This document shows positions 1 through 5,508 of a DNA stretch of 5,821 nt, one piece after another. Source of the stretch: Spirochaeta sp. (GTDB lineage Bacteria; Spirochaetota; Spirochaetia; DSM-2461); NCBI GenBank assembly GCA_030592625.1, contig JAUVIY010000178.1:1-5821 (forward strand), in the 5' to 3' direction. The translations under genes and the position numbers were made by a program. The notes beneath the pieces are model-generated. The model made no database searches. It worked only from the letters and a program-made list of their open reading frames with translations, and was not told the origin of the DNA. The first letter of the stretch is position 1; each line of letters starts with the position of its first letter.

Positions 1-1728
1 CTCGTGATGGAGTTTGTGGACGGTCGGCCTCTGTCCGAACTGCTGGCCAGGGAAGGTGCATTGCCCTGCAGGGAGGCTGCCTGGCTTGCCGGTCGTATCG
101 CCATGGCTCTGGCGCATATTCACTCACAGGGAATTGTACATAGGGATCTGAAACCGTCCAATGTCCTTCTAGGGCGCGATGGTACGGTGAAGCTGGGTGA
201 TTTTGGTATTGCATTCACACCCGGCGGAGACCAGAATATCACATCCGAAGGGACAGCTTTGGGAACTCCCACCTTTATGGCTCCTGAGCAGCTGGAGGAT
301 GCCCGTCAGGCGGATGAGCGGTCCGACATGTGGTCGTTCGGTGTTTGTCTCTTCGAGCTGCTCACCGGCCGTAAATTTGTCACTGGTCCGAGTCCTGCGG
401 CGATCCGGGAGGCTCTACCGGACGCGGTGAGGACAGTGACATATCGTTTACCGCCGAAACTTCCTGGTAAATTGCGTCGTCTGCTGCGAAAGACTTTGCG
501 CATGAGACCGGATTCCCGGATGAGGGATGGGCAGGCTGCGGTACGTCTTCTGGGGGCGGCCCGGCAGTCCGGGATACCCCCGGAAAGTCTGCAGGTCCGA
601 CTGAATGTCCTTCTGGCATCGATGGAACCGGCTTTGGAACCGACGCCAAAGGTTGAGGTCCGTCAGGTTGAGAATGTTCATTCTGAAACAAAGACCGGTA
701 GCCTGTCCGATCTTCGATCCCTTTTCATATCTTCCGGTATCAGAGCTGATCGTCGAAGTCGACAGGAGCCATCGCGATTCATGACGCTGTTCAAGTCCCG
801 TCCCCTGGCGATGTCTCTGCTCCTGTTTTTTGTTTCTTCCCTGGCGGTACTTCTCATTATCCCAGGAGCCTGGGATGCTGTTTTCCGGCGGAACAGCTAT
901 GGAACGCTCAGTCTGCAGTTGATATTTCCGGAAGAAGCGCCGGATTACTGGTTGACCGGCGTGGAAGCCCGGATTTACAGGGAAGGGGACGAATCCCTGT
1001 ATGAAGTGACTGTTCCGGTACTGCGCCTCTCAGCTGATGGTACTTCCATGGTCAGCCGGAGAATATCACTACCCTCCGGAGCTTACCGGCTCAGCTGGAG
1101 CCTGGGCGACAAGGTCTCCTGGTATTCGTACCGACTCCCGTCTCTCAAAGAAATCCGAACTACCGGTTCCGGTCAACTGCTACTTGAGGAAACGCTTGGA
1201 GATCCGCCATCCTTTCCTCTGGAACTGACCTGGTCAGCTGCCGATGCCATGGACGGTAGTGATATCAGCGGGATGACCCGGATGGATTGGGAGCGTGTGG
1301 ATACACCCGGTGGGAATCTTGTATCCGGCGGGCGCTACAGAGTTCAATTTTCAGCTCAGGGGTACCTGCCGTCATCTTTTGCAGTTGCGGTAAGCCCATG
1401 GAGGCGCAGTCTCAGTCTTGAAGCCTCAATGTGGCCGCTGCCGGCTAAGGTTATTGTGCATAACGATACAGGCAGATTGATCATCCCCCGGCTTAATGGA
1501 TCCGGGAAATATCTTGATATGAACGGGGCTCCCGGAATAAACCGAATCGGCCGACTGAAACCCGGCGGAAAGGAAGAACTTGTTCTGCCTCCCGGGGTTT
1601 ATACAATTACACCGGGGCTGGGGAAAAGTGTTCAACTGGATCTGTCCCTCAAGTCTGGTGATGACGCACACATAGTCATCGAATCCGATGATAAGAACAA
1701 CCTGTTGATGAGAGTCCTCTCTGACTGA
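1..1728 (+). CDS. Transmembrane Hanks-type Ser/Thr protein kinase (5' end outside window)
   Basis: This gene encodes a membrane-anchored protein kinase that would phosphorylate Ser/Thr on cytoplasmic targets. The reading frame is open from base 1; counting that codon as residue 1, 575 residues are visible. The first residues (LVMEFVDGRPL) match the hinge after the N-lobe, so the Gly-rich loop, the ATP-binding Lys and the C-helix Glu lie upstream. Visible catalytic parts are HRDLKPSN (47-54), DFG (67-69), a Thr-containing activation loop and APEQ (94-97), so the kinase looks active. A linker rich in Ser, Arg and Glu follows. One hydrophobic segment lies at about 268-290 (bases ~802-870), preceded by KSRP, which fits a cytoplasmic N-terminus. 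The remaining ~285 residues would be outside. They are beta-rich, with three PEGA-like motifs: LPSGAYRLSW (357-366), SGGRYRVQF (442-450) and LPPGVYTI (529-536). The kinase call is secure from family motifs; the outer region as a sensor is inference. The gene ends convergently to dtd. Confidence 0.95.
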   Translation, partial: LVMEFVDGRPLSELLAREGALPCREAAWLAGRIAMALAHIHSQGIVHRDLKPSNVLLGRDGTVKLGDFGIAFTPGGDQNITSEGTALGTPTFMAPEQLEDARQADERSDMWSFGVCLFELLTGRKFVTGPSPAAIREALPDAVRTVTYRLPPKLPGKLRRLLRKTLRMRPDSRMRDGQAAVRLLGAARQSGIPPESLQVRLNVLLASMEPALEPTPKVEVRQVENVHSETKTGSLSDLRSLFISSGIRADRRSRQEPSRFMTLFKSRPLAMSLLLFFVSSLAVLLIIPGAWDAVFRRNSYGTLSLQLIFPEEAPDYWLTGVEARIYREGDESLYEVTVPVLRLSADGTSMVSRRISLPSGAYRLSWSLGDKVSWYSYRLPSLKEIRTTGSGQLLLEETLGDPPSFPLELTWSAADAMDGSDISGMTRMDWERVDTPGGNLVSGGRYRVQFSAQGYLPSSFAVAVSPWRRSLSLEASMWPLPAKVIVHNDTGRLIIPRLNGSGKYLDMNGAPGINRIGRLKPGGKEELVLPPGVYTITPGLGKSVQLDLSLKSGDDAHIVIESDDKNNLLMRVLSD

Positions 1729-1731
1729 ATC

Positions 1732-1756
1732 GCTGAAAATGAACTGTTTTTTCAGC
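1732..1756. repeat. Short inverted repeat just after the kinase stop codon
   Basis: An 8-bp perfect stem (GCTGAAAA at 1732-1739 with TTTTCAGC at 1749-1756) encloses a 9-base loop, starting 4 bases after the TGA stop. A T-run lies inside the loop and 3' arm (1747-1752), but no T-tract follows the stem on either strand. It is therefore not a canonical intrinsic terminator. It may protect or help define the 3' end of the kinase mRNA, which is inference. Confidence 0.45.
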
Positions 1757-1824
1757 AGGAATGAGTTCTGATGGTGTCGGTCTTGGTATGAACAGTGTTT
1801 TAATCTGGTGCTCGGAAAGACCCC

Positions 1825-1872
1825 ATACTGAGGTTCTTGCAAAATGGCAATTTTGAAAGAACCTCGGAGTAT
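1825..1872. repeat. Long imperfect hairpin between convergent genes
   Basis: Three stacked stems nest around one centre. Bases 1825-1829 (ATACT) pair with 1868-1872 (AGTAT). Bases 1830-1838 (GAGGTTCTT) pair with 1857-1865 (AAGAACCTC). Bases 1840-1845 (CAAAAT) pair with 1850-1855 (ATTTTG). The loop is GGCA (1846-1849). The interruptions are a two-base GG bulge (1866-1867) and one G/A mismatch (1839/1856), giving 20 base pairs in 48 bases. No T-tract follows on either strand, so it is not a standard intrinsic terminator. It could be a REP-like element, a structured small RNA, or a bidirectional transcript-end structure serving both the kinase gene and dtd. The structure is seen directly; the role is unknown. 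Confidence 0.7.
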
Positions 1873-1897
1873 TGACTGTCAAAGTTCTCCCGGAGAA
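1872..1897. repeat. Two small adjacent palindromes
   Basis: Directly after the long hairpin lie TTGAC-T-GTCAA (1872-1882) and TTCTCC-C-GGAGAA (1885-1897), each an odd-length palindrome centred on one base. They look like protein-binding dyads, but no gene starts nearby in either direction. TTGAC resembles a -35 box and TACAAT at 1902-1907 resembles a -10 box, but the spacing of 24 is too long for a normal sigma-70 promoter. Function is unknown, and chance occurrence is possible for arms this short. Confidence 0.35.
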
Positions 1898-1948
1898 GGG
1901 ATACAATACACCGTTACACTGCCTGATTTAAGCAGAGATATCGAGTCG

Positions 1949-2401
1949 TTATTCCCTAATCTTACTGTCGATTATTATGGTTACAGGGCCTTCATTCACC
2001 AGTGAAACCCTCATGGAAGCGCCGAATTCACCGGTAAGGACAGTTCCGTCGAAAGACGTTTCGAGTTTCGAGATGAATGCTTCATATAGAGGCACTGCAA
2101 TTTCAGGAGCTGCGGCGGGATCCAGGGATGGCCGATTGCCTTTTCGTGTGCTGGCCAGCAGGGTGAACTGGCTCACCACGAGCATCTCGCCCCCGATATC
2201 CGAGGTTGACAGGTTCATCCGTCCCTCATCGTTTTCAAAGATGCGCATGGATGCGATTTTTCGGACCAGCCAGGATGAGTCATCCAGGCTGTCGTCCCGA
2301 CCGATACCCAGTAATATCATCAATCCGCGGCCTATGGTTCGGGTTTCCCCGCCGTCGATATTTACTGAAGCTTCGCTGACCCTCTGAATGACGGCCTTCA
2401 T
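1949..2401 (-). CDS. dtd: D-aminoacyl-tRNA deacylase (Dtd1 family)
   Basis: The enzyme hydrolyses D-amino acids (such as D-Tyr) and mischarged glycine from tRNA in the cytoplasm, a proofreading step that protects translation. At 150 residues it has the usual family length. Hallmarks seen are the N-terminal MKAVIQRVSEASV, RIFENDEGRMN (53-63), the SQFTLLA motif (77-83), KGNRPSLDPAA (87-97) and NEGPVT (136-141). The last carries the Gly-cis-Pro pair that excludes L-aminoacyl substrates in this family. The start at 2401 is chosen because the protein then begins exactly as family members do and a strong Shine-Dalgarno (GGGGAGGT, bases 2413-2406) sits 4 bases upstream. The frame stays open further upstream to 2644, but that part lies antisense to the rlmB-like gene. 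The gene is divergent from the rlmB-like gene and convergent with the kinase gene. No terminator is evident. Confidence 0.97.
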   Translation of the reverse strand: MKAVIQRVSEASVNIDGGETRTIGRGLMILLGIGRDDSLDDSSWLVRKIASMRIFENDEGRMNLSTSDIGGEMLVVSQFTLLASTRKGNRPSLDPAAAPEIAVPLYEAFISKLETSFDGTVLTGEFGASMRVSLVNEGPVTIIIDSKIRE

Positions 2402-2405
2402 ATGC

Positions 2406-2413
2406 ACCTCCCC
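2406..2413 (-). promoter_or_regulatory. Shine-Dalgarno of dtd
   Basis: Read on the minus strand the sequence is GGGGAGGT, an almost ideal anti-16S match, 4 bases before the ATG at 2401. It fixes the dtd start and contrasts with the divergent rlmB-like gene, which has no visible Shine-Dalgarno. Confidence 0.85.
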
Positions 2414-2423
2414 TTCTGCGTAT

Positions 2424-2458
2424 ATGAGTTCCTGCATCATGAGTGTTATTATGCATTT
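2424..2458 (+). promoter_or_regulatory. Candidate promoter of the rlmB-like gene, possibly leaderless
   Basis: TATTAT at 2447-2452 matches the -10 consensus at 5 of 6 bases. A weak -35 (ATGAGT, 2424-2429, 3 of 6) lies 17 bp upstream. The ATG at 2459 is 6 bases after the -10 box, which is where transcription would be expected to begin. Together with the absence of a Shine-Dalgarno, this suggests a leaderless mRNA. An imperfect inverted repeat, TGCATCAT/ATTATGCA (2433-2440 with 2448-2455, 7 of 8 bases paired), overlaps the -10 box and could be an operator. All of this is inference from spacing. Confidence 0.35.
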
Positions 2459-3190
2459 ATGAAAGCGTACCTGGCCGGTGCAAACGGTGCCGCTGAAGCT
2501 ATCAAGAGAGGACGCGGCATTCTCTTTGTATCCAGAAAAACCGGTAGGGCGGCGGCTCTGGCCGAACTGGCGGCGAAGCATGGAGTACCCGTACGCCGTG
2601 TCGAGGATGACGATATCACAAAATTGGTTCATAACGGCGATCATCGGGGATATGTATTGGAAACTGACGAAAATACATCTGAGGTACGGATCAGAACCCT
2701 GGATGACCTCGGACCCGAACCGGAAGATGATGCCCTGGTTATCGTACTGGATGGTATAACTGACCCACGGAACCTGGGTGCGGTAATAAGAGCCGCCGAT
2801 CAGTTCGATGCAGTGGCCGTCGTGGTACCGAAAAGGCGGTCTGTCGGAAGCGATGCCGATACCTTGAGCCGGTCTTCAGCCGGTGCCGTTGAATGGGTTC
2901 CTCTGTTGGAAGTTTCCAATCTGTCCCGTGCCCTCGCCGAGCTGAAAAACATGGGATTCTGGATCTGGGGAGCCGATATGACGGGTGAAAAGGCACCGGA
3001 TATCAATCTCACCGGTAAAACCGTCCTGGTTATGGGACGTGAAGGTGAGGGACTGCACCGGTTGGTTAAAGAGAATTGTGACGGTCTCATCAGGATTCCT
3101 ACCGGTGGGAGGCTGGATTCCCTGAATGTCGCCACCGCGGCAGGAATCCTGATGTATGAAGCTCGGAGACAACAGAAATTCGCTTACTGA
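2459..3190 (+). CDS. rlmB: RlmB/TrmH-family 23S rRNA (guanosine-2'-O-)-methyltransferase
   Basis: This SPOUT-class methyltransferase most likely places the 2'-O-methyl on 23S rRNA G2251 (E. coli numbering) using S-adenosylmethionine. At 243 residues it has the family's usual length. Residues 1-70 form the small L30e-like RNA-binding domain, from GANGAAEAIKRG to HRGYVLE. A linker precedes the SPOUT domain. Its motifs are LDGITDPRNLGAVIRAAD (97-114, with conserved Asn105 and Arg111), SSAGAVEWVP (139-148), the knot loop MGREGEGL (192-199) and SLNVATAAGI (221-230). The start at 2459 is preferred to an in-frame ATG at 2402 because homologues begin near MKAYLAG, and the longer form would overlap the dtd start codon. 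No Shine-Dalgarno precedes either start. TrmH-like relatives acting on tRNA or on other rRNA sites share these motifs, so the exact target base is less certain than the enzyme class. The next gene begins 152 bp downstream. Confidence 0.88.
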   Translation: MKAYLAGANGAAEAIKRGRGILFVSRKTGRAAALAELAAKHGVPVRRVEDDDITKLVHNGDHRGYVLETDENTSEVRIRTLDDLGPEPEDDALVIVLDGITDPRNLGAVIRAADQFDAVAVVVPKRRSVGSDADTLSRSSAGAVEWVPLLEVSNLSRALAELKNMGFWIWGADMTGEKAPDINLTGKTVLVMGREGEGLHRLVKENCDGLIRIPTGGRLDSLNVATAAGILMYEARRQQKFAY

Positions 3191-3194
3191 AGCT

Positions 3195-3250
3195 GAAACC
3201 GCTCCTTCGGTGTCACCTGTGGGCGGCTTCCCGACTGCTATTTTCATTAA
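3195..3250 (+). terminator. Weak candidate terminator after the rlmB-like gene
   Basis: GAAACCGCTC (3195-3204) can pair with GGGCGGCTTC (3221-3230) with one mismatch and one wobble, around a 16-base loop. A T-rich patch (CTATTTTCATT) begins only 8 bases past the stem. The stem position suits a terminator, but the T-tract is displaced and interrupted. It is a possibility, not a firm call. Confidence 0.25.
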
Positions 3251-3265
3251 TTGGGACAGCTGCCC

Positions 3266-3293
3266 TTGAATGAATGATGAAGAATATGATAAA
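3266..3293 (+). promoter_or_regulatory. Weak candidate promoter of the NDP kinase-like gene
   Basis: TTGAAT (3266-3271) and GATAAA (3288-3293) have a 16-bp spacer, each matching the sigma-70 consensus at 4 of 6 bases. TATGAT at 3285-3290 is a better -10 but would leave only 13 bp. A promoter somewhere in this 152-bp gap is plausible because the gap is large for an operon, but these boxes are weak. A Shine-Dalgarno-like AAGGA at 3324-3328 is 14 bases from the ATG, longer than ideal. Confidence 0.25.
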
Positions 3294-3342
3294 TCCCCTC
3301 ACAACAAGAGATTGATAAAAATCAAGGACGGAAAAGCTGAAA

Positions 3343-4620
3343 ATGGCTGAAGAAATTTCCTACATCATGTCCACTCCTTACACACTTGCAAAATCGCGTA
3401 TGGGAGGCATCCTTTCAAGACTGCTGTCCAGGGTGGATCTTGAGCTTATTGCCGCCCAGATCATCACACCTGACAAGAATACCGTGGAAGCTTATGCCGA
3501 GTCATTCATCAAGCATTCCAACAGGGAAAAAACCGGCAGTGCCGAACTGCTCAGGGATTATATCCTTGAACATATGATTCCCAGCAAAGAACGAGCTCAT
3601 CGCGTGGCCATCCTGCTGTTTCGTGGTGAAAATGCCGTCTCTCAGCTCATGGATCATGTCGGTGCCCTATATCCGGAAAACCGGAGCATCGAATCCCTGA
3701 CTGGAGAAACCATCCGTGATACCTATGCCGATCTTGTAAGGACACCCGATGGTGAAGTCTCATATTTCGAACCGGCAGTTCTGACTCCCCATTCACTTGC
3801 CGAAGTTGCTGATAACCTGAATATCTTCTTCCAGTTCATGAAGTCTGCAGATAATGTTGTCCATAACTTGTCCTATTCCGAACCCAAGAAGATTCAGAAG
3901 TCACTTGTTATTCTCAAACCGGATAACTGGAGAGCCCGTTCAACCCGTCCGGGCTCTATCATTGATATGCTCAGTCGGACCGGACTCCGAATTGTCGGGA
4001 TGAAGATATTCCAGATGTCTACGGCCGATGCCCTGGAGTTCTACGGGGCTGTAAAGTCGGCTCTGGAGAAGAAACTGGCCCCCTCAATATCCGAACGGGC
4101 CGCCGACGTACTGGAAGCGGAATTCAATGTAATTCTTGATGAGAACACACGAAAGGGATTGGTGCAGTCTTTCGGCGTGGGATTTGCCAATTATCAATTC
4201 GGCAGTATCGTGGAGTTCATGTCGGGACGAAGACCCGAGGAGGTGCCTTACGAAGAAATGGACCGCCCTGGAACCGTCAAATCCATGATACTCGTCTATG
4301 AGGGAGAGAATGCCATCGAAAAAATTCGGGATGTTCTCGGACCTACCGATCCCCGTCAGGCACCAGGAGGCACGATCCGCAGGGATTTCGGAAGCGATAT
4401 TATGGTGAATGCCGTCCATGCTTCAGATTCACCCGAAAGCGCCGTTAGGGAATGCGGAATCGTTCGTATAAACCAGAACGATTTCAGCCATCTCGCTGAA
4501 CATTACCTCGAAGACGGACTCGGGACTGATTCCCTTCATTCAACAGTGACATCAGAGCGGGAATATCCGACGCCGTCATCAGTTTCCGCCTCAGTTCTGC
4601 AGCAGAGGGCCAACCTTTGA
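3343..4620 (+). CDS. Tandem nucleoside-diphosphate kinase-like protein, first domain lacking the catalytic His
   Basis: NDP kinases transfer the gamma-phosphate of a nucleoside triphosphate to a nucleoside diphosphate through a phospho-histidine. Ordinary bacterial Ndk is about 140 residues with one domain; this protein has 425 and two related domains. Domain 1 (about 7-165) shows YTLAKSRMGGIL, ILLFRGENAV (90-99), GETIRDTYADLV and FEPAVLTPHS. At the position of the family's NAVHGSDS motif it reads PAVL, so Leu147 replaces the catalytic His. Domain 2 (about 186-375) shows SLVILKPDNW with Lys192, ILVYEGENAI (316-325), GTIRRDFG (343-350) and NAVHASDSPESA (356-367) with His359, so it should be catalytic. 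About 50 extra residues lie between the domain's first helix and its GENA motif. The last ~45 residues are read antisense to dus, whose 3' end overlaps by 137 bp. The ATG at 3343 is the only good start after the in-frame stop at 3316. Family assignment is secure; activity is inferred from motifs. Confidence 0.85.
   Translation: MAEEISYIMSTPYTLAKSRMGGILSRLLSRVDLELIAAQIITPDKNTVEAYAESFIKHSNREKTGSAELLRDYILEHMIPSKERAHRVAILLFRGENAVSQLMDHVGALYPENRSIESLTGETIRDTYADLVRTPDGEVSYFEPAVLTPHSLAEVADNLNIFFQFMKSADNVVHNLSYSEPKKIQKSLVILKPDNWRARSTRPGSIIDMLSRTGLRIVGMKIFQMSTADALEFYGAVKSALEKKLAPSISERAADVLEAEFNVILDENTRKGLVQSFGVGFANYQFGSIVEFMSGRRPEEVPYEEMDRPGTVKSMILVYEGENAIEKIRDVLGPTDPRQAPGGTIRRDFGSDIMVNAVHASDSPESAVRECGIVRINQNDFSHLAEHYLEDGLGTDSLHSTVTSEREYPTPSSVSASVLQQRANL
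4484..4620. other. 137-bp tail-to-tail gene overlap
   Basis: The stop of the NDP kinase-like gene (4618-4620, plus) lies inside dus, and the dus stop (4484-4486, minus) lies inside the NDP kinase-like gene. Each product carries a C-terminal tail beyond its family's usual end, encoded by the partner's antisense strand. No terminator is seen in the overlap, so the two mRNAs probably pair over at least this length. The overlap is read directly; any effect on expression is inference. Confidence 0.85.
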
Positions 4621-5497
4621 TATAGCCTGCCAGATGTTTTTTTATTTCCCTCGCTGTCCTTTTATCCCCGAATTCTTCGGCGGCCGCCTTAAGGTGGAAT
4701 CTCGCAATTTTCAAACGCTCTTCGGGTATCTGAGGAGTTTCCTGAATACCGTTTGTCAACAGTTTGCGGGTTTGACTGTAAATTCCAGGATTTCCGATGG
4801 CGCCCCGGGCAATCATGACGGCCCGGCAGCCTGTTTCATTGAACATCCGGAGCACTGATACAGGAGAATCAAGATCGCCGGAACCGATAACCGGTACCGG
4901 AAGTTCCCTGGACATTATCTTCAGAGCGGTCCAGTCGGCCCTGCCTCCATATCCCTGACGACGGGTTCGGGGATGAAAGCCTATTGCTGAAGCTCCGGCC
5001 TCCACTGCCGCATGTGCAGCTTCACTCCAATTGATTTCCCCGTCATCCCAACCGCTTCGGATCTTTACGGTAACTGGCAGTCCCGCTTTACCCATCTCTT
5101 CGACGGCAAGAGCCAATCTCCCGATCACACGTCCCATGGCGGCACCCGCACCCTTTCCCGTAACTTTGGAGACAGGGCACCCGGCATTGAGATCCAATAA
5201 ATCGGCACCGTTTTGAGCAGCCAGTACGGCAGCGCGGCCCAGAGTCTGTGGTGAAGTTCCGAATAACTGAACGGCAAGGATCTCCTCTCCGTCGGCACGT
5301 TTCATCATCGACAGGGTCCGGCCGCTGTTTCTGATGAGGGCTTCGGCGGAAATCATTACGGTGTATGCCAGGATAGCGCCTTCATTAAGGGCCAGGGATC
5401 GGGTTATACAGTCGGTATACCCCGCCATGGATGCGGCGAAAACATTCCCTTCGAGTTGAAGATTCCCAATTTCGATCGATCGGAAATAACCGGTCAT
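4484..5497 (-). CDS. dus: tRNA-dihydrouridine synthase, DusB-like
   Basis: This flavoenzyme reduces specific uridines in tRNA to dihydrouridine with FMN and NADPH. The 337 residues form a TIM barrel followed by a helical tRNA-binding domain. Motifs seen are IGNLQLEGNVFAASMAGYTD (10-29), AVQLFG (75-80), LNAGCPVSKVTGKGAGAAM (103-121) with catalytic Cys107, VKIRSGW (144-150, FMN-binding Lys145), FHPRTRRQGYGGRADW (174-189) and VIARGAIGNP-like MIARGAIGNP (228-237). Two deviations from the common pattern are ASM for the usual APM and GSGD for the usual NGD. The start at 5497 is chosen because MTGYFRSIEIGN fits family N-termini and it lies 11 bp after the tatD stop; upstream in-frame codons run into tatD. 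Only a weak Shine-Dalgarno is visible, so translation may be coupled to tatD. The last ~15 residues (NQSRVRLRGNVQRDG) go beyond the usual family end and lie antisense to the NDP kinase gene. Confidence 0.95.
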   Translation of the reverse strand: MTGYFRSIEIGNLQLEGNVFAASMAGYTDCITRSLALNEGAILAYTVMISAEALIRNSGRTLSMMKRADGEEILAVQLFGTSPQTLGRAAVLAAQNGADLLDLNAGCPVSKVTGKGAGAAMGRVIGRLALAVEEMGKAGLPVTVKIRSGWDDGEINWSEAAHAAVEAGASAIGFHPRTRRQGYGGRADWTALKIMSRELPVPVIGSGDLDSPVSVLRMFNETGCRAVMIARGAIGNPGIYSQTRKLLTNGIQETPQIPEERLKIARFHLKAAAEEFGDKRTAREIKKHLAGYIKGWPSAAELRRKLMTASDIPALMSLLNEGNQSRVRLRGNVQRDG

Positions 5498-5508
5498 TTC
5501 ATCAAGTC

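Noticed and set aside
380..691. 103-codon minus-strand frame inside the kinase gene
   Set aside because: It is antisense to the kinase C-lobe and linker and shows no motif or start signal.
1761..1856. 31-codon open frame starting MSSDGVGLGM
   Set aside because: Its AGGA is only 1 base from the ATG, it runs into the long hairpin, and it has no recognisable feature; a chance frame is more likely.
1872..1907. Sigma-70 promoter from TTGACT to TACAAT
   Set aside because: The spacer is 24 bp, well outside the usual 16-18, and nothing downstream on the plus strand is coding.
1977..2387. 136-codon open frame on the plus strand
   Set aside because: It lies wholly antisense to dtd, whose family motifs are unmistakable; the translation has no recognisable motif or ribosome binding site.
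2402..2458. Longer rlmB-like start at the ATG at 2402
   Set aside because: It adds 19 residues rich in Cys, His, Tyr and Phe that do not resemble the family N-terminus, and it would abut the dtd start codon with no ribosome binding site.
2402..2644. Upstream extension of dtd on the minus strand to base 2644
   Set aside because: The extra residues are antisense to the rlmB-like gene, and Dtd proteins begin at MKAVIQR; a strong Shine-Dalgarno supports the start at 2401.
2876..3247. Minus-strand frames antisense to the rlmB-like gene
   Set aside because: The plus-strand SPOUT motifs explain the sequence; the overlapping minus frames are shadows of its codon use.
3251..3266. GGGACAGCTGCCC near-palindrome before the NDP kinase-like gene
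   Set aside because: It is a 12-bp palindrome only if one inserted A is ignored; too short and broken to call an operator.
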